A stretch of 64,000 bases of DNA from an uncultured bacterium (lineage in GTDB: Bacteria > Planctomycetota > Phycisphaerae > Phycisphaerales > SM1A02), in assembly GCA_903831295.1 (NCBI GenBank), contig CAIKXA010000010.1, forward strand, positions 29,345-93,344, in the 5' to 3' direction. A program made the translations under genes and the position numbers. Positions within the stretch are counted from its first letter, which is position 1. Each line of letters opens with the position of its first letter. Below, one piece after another: positions 63,054-64,000 of the stretch. The notes beneath the pieces are model-generated. The model was not told the DNA's origin and made no database searches. It saw only the letters and a list, made by a program, of their open reading frames with translations.

Positions 63054-64000
63054 TCTGGCGCGGCGGGAGCGTGGAAGGCTTGCCATGCAAACGAAAGACA
63101 AGGCGTCACTTGGATTGGCGTTGCATCGCTTGAGCGCACCAACACGGACGCGGGATCTTTCTGCGACACCACAACAATGGGCACGCCGCCCACCACAAAA
63201 TTCCACGGCGCGTCGGCGCCACGGTCGGCGGCTTCACGCAGTGTGATCACAAGGGTTACACCGCCGGCGGTTATGGCAATCACGGGCATTTTGTCAGGCA
63301 TTGAGCCTGGCATATTGTTCAAAGATGGGTTGATCAATGTGTTCGTGGTCGCCTTGCGCCCAATTGGAAATTCAAGCCGCGAGCTGAGCAAGTAGCGGCT
63401 GTATGAAATTTTTTTCATGCGCTTCTCATCCTTGGCGTCTGGCAGAATTACTTCGGTGGTTGGATGCGTGGCCAGCCAATGCTTCCATGTGCACACATTC
63501 ACATTGGGAATTTGCGTAAGCGTTTTTCCAACCGCTGGACCCGCAATAGCCATGGCCGCCATTTGACTCCACAGGCTTGAAGCGGACGGGGCCGAAACTG
63601 GCGGCGACTGATCCGCATTCATGCTGACTTGTGTTGTTGGCTTTGCGTCTTGGGAATTCAGGCTTGTTTGCGCCACAACGTCTGGTTGCTTGTCATACAT
63701 CACCAAGTTTGAGTCAAGCAACAATCCGCTCACGCCAAATTGCAGCGGCTTGCCATTCACGCGCCGATCAAACACGATCGCGCTGTCGCACAATGGACTA
63801 AAGGTCACGGCAATAGGCACGCCCGCAATTTCATCATTCACAACTTCGTGCACATTCATGACATCCAATGGATAGGCGCGCGACTTGCCATTGATTTCCA
63901 CGCCAATCACGCGGTCCGCCGTCACCACATATTTGGAGCGCAACTTGGCGTTGTACGCCAGCATTTCGTGGCCAGGTAGAACTTGGGGTTGATCAAGTGA
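63020..64000 (-). CDS. DUF3179 domain protein, 5' truncated by window
   Basis: The frame stays open through base 64000 upstream of the ATG at 63964 (visible extra residues SLDQPQVLPGHE), so the true start lies outside the window. DUF3179 features are clear: IGVEINGKSRAYPLDVMNVH, VVNDEIAGVPIAVTFSPLCD, FGVSGLLLDSNLVMYDKQ and SLWSQMAAMAIAGPAVGKTL. A disordered insert of about 30 residues precedes the last. The cysteine in PLCD is family-typical. The function of DUF3179 proteins is unknown; they are usually secreted and have been noted near respiratory genes. About 326 residues are visible. Confidence 0.88.
   Translation of the reverse strand, partial: SLDQPQVLPGHEMLAYNAKLRSKYVVTADRVIGVEINGKSRAYPLDVMNVHEVVNDEIAGVPIAVTFSPLCDSAIVFDRRVNGKPLQFGVSGLLLDSNLVMYDKQPDVVAQTSLNSQDAKPTTQVSMNADQSPPVSAPSASSLWSQMAAMAIAGPAVGKTLTQIPNVNVCTWKHWLATHPTTEVILPDAKDEKRMKKISYSRYLLSSRLEFPIGRKATTNTLINPSLNNMPGSMPDKMPVIAITAGGVTLVITLREAADRGADAPWNFVVGGVPIVVVSQKDPASVLVRSSDATPIQVTPCLSFAWQAFHAPAAPDQVLMPSHSVK

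Noticed and set aside
1..64000. CRISPR array, insertion sequence, prophage or defence island
   Set aside because: No regularly spaced repeats, transposase, integrase or phage genes were seen. The tandem repeats found are inside actB.

Overview
The window is a chromosomal segment of a moderately GC-rich bacterium. It most resembles a planctomycete of the Phycisphaerae type. The evidence is: secreted proteins ending in dockerin-like GD-x-x-G-D-G repeats; a pseudopilin-like protein with the H-X9-DG signature; many proline/alanine-rich secreted proteins; and an alternative complex III (Act) cluster joined to a caa3-type oxidase. This is an inference from gene content, since no rRNA is present. 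Gene density is high and many neighbours overlap by ATGA or TGATG, which suggests translational coupling.

Positions 1-24490 are mostly housekeeping genes on the + strand: the end of folC, leuS, two unknown genes, a PilZ-like gene, ppdK, a CBM9-like lipoprotein, a divergent glutamate dehydrogenase, and murJ. pabB, a HIT protein and a small lipoprotein lie on the - strand. From nadC onward there is a tight run nadC-birA-secreted-secreted-parA-oxidoreductase. Positions 24491-24890 hold two strong hairpin terminators around a structured gap that may encode a small RNA. Positions 24891-28570 hold an M16 peptidase pair (one catalytic, one lacking the zinc motif). Positions 28724-33457 hold a secreted set: a dockerin-tailed EEP nuclease, a dockerin-tailed protein with two lamin-tail-like modules, and a coupled H-X9-DG pseudopilin. 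A tRNA-Cys follows.

Positions 33673-47958 again hold housekeeping functions: two cyclophilins, gatB, hpt, the - strand run metK-rsmB-ptsN-dnaJ, the + strand run bfn-HAD-truD, and the - strand run tatD-tatC-tadA.

Positions 48389-63053 form one respiratory locus on the + strand: actA-actB-actC-actD-actE-actF, a small membrane protein, sco, coxB (with a fused cytochrome c), coxA, a subunit III, subunit IV and a second subunit III. The encoded machinery would oxidise menaquinol/quinol through the pentahaem, iron-sulfur and NrfD-like subunits of ACIII and pass electrons to a copper/haem oxidase. A perfect 22-bp CRP/FNR-type palindrome stands at its head. A DUF3179 gene, cut by the window end, converges on it.

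Most notable: a glutamate dehydrogenase homologue with all three active-site lysines but glycine at the catalytic aspartate; a CRP/FNR palindrome before the ACIII-caa3 locus; a Cys-rich tandem duplication at the ActB N-terminus; the split nuclease/LTD secreted pair; and the candidate small RNA region at 24491-24890. I saw no CRISPR array, insertion sequence, prophage or recognisable defence island.
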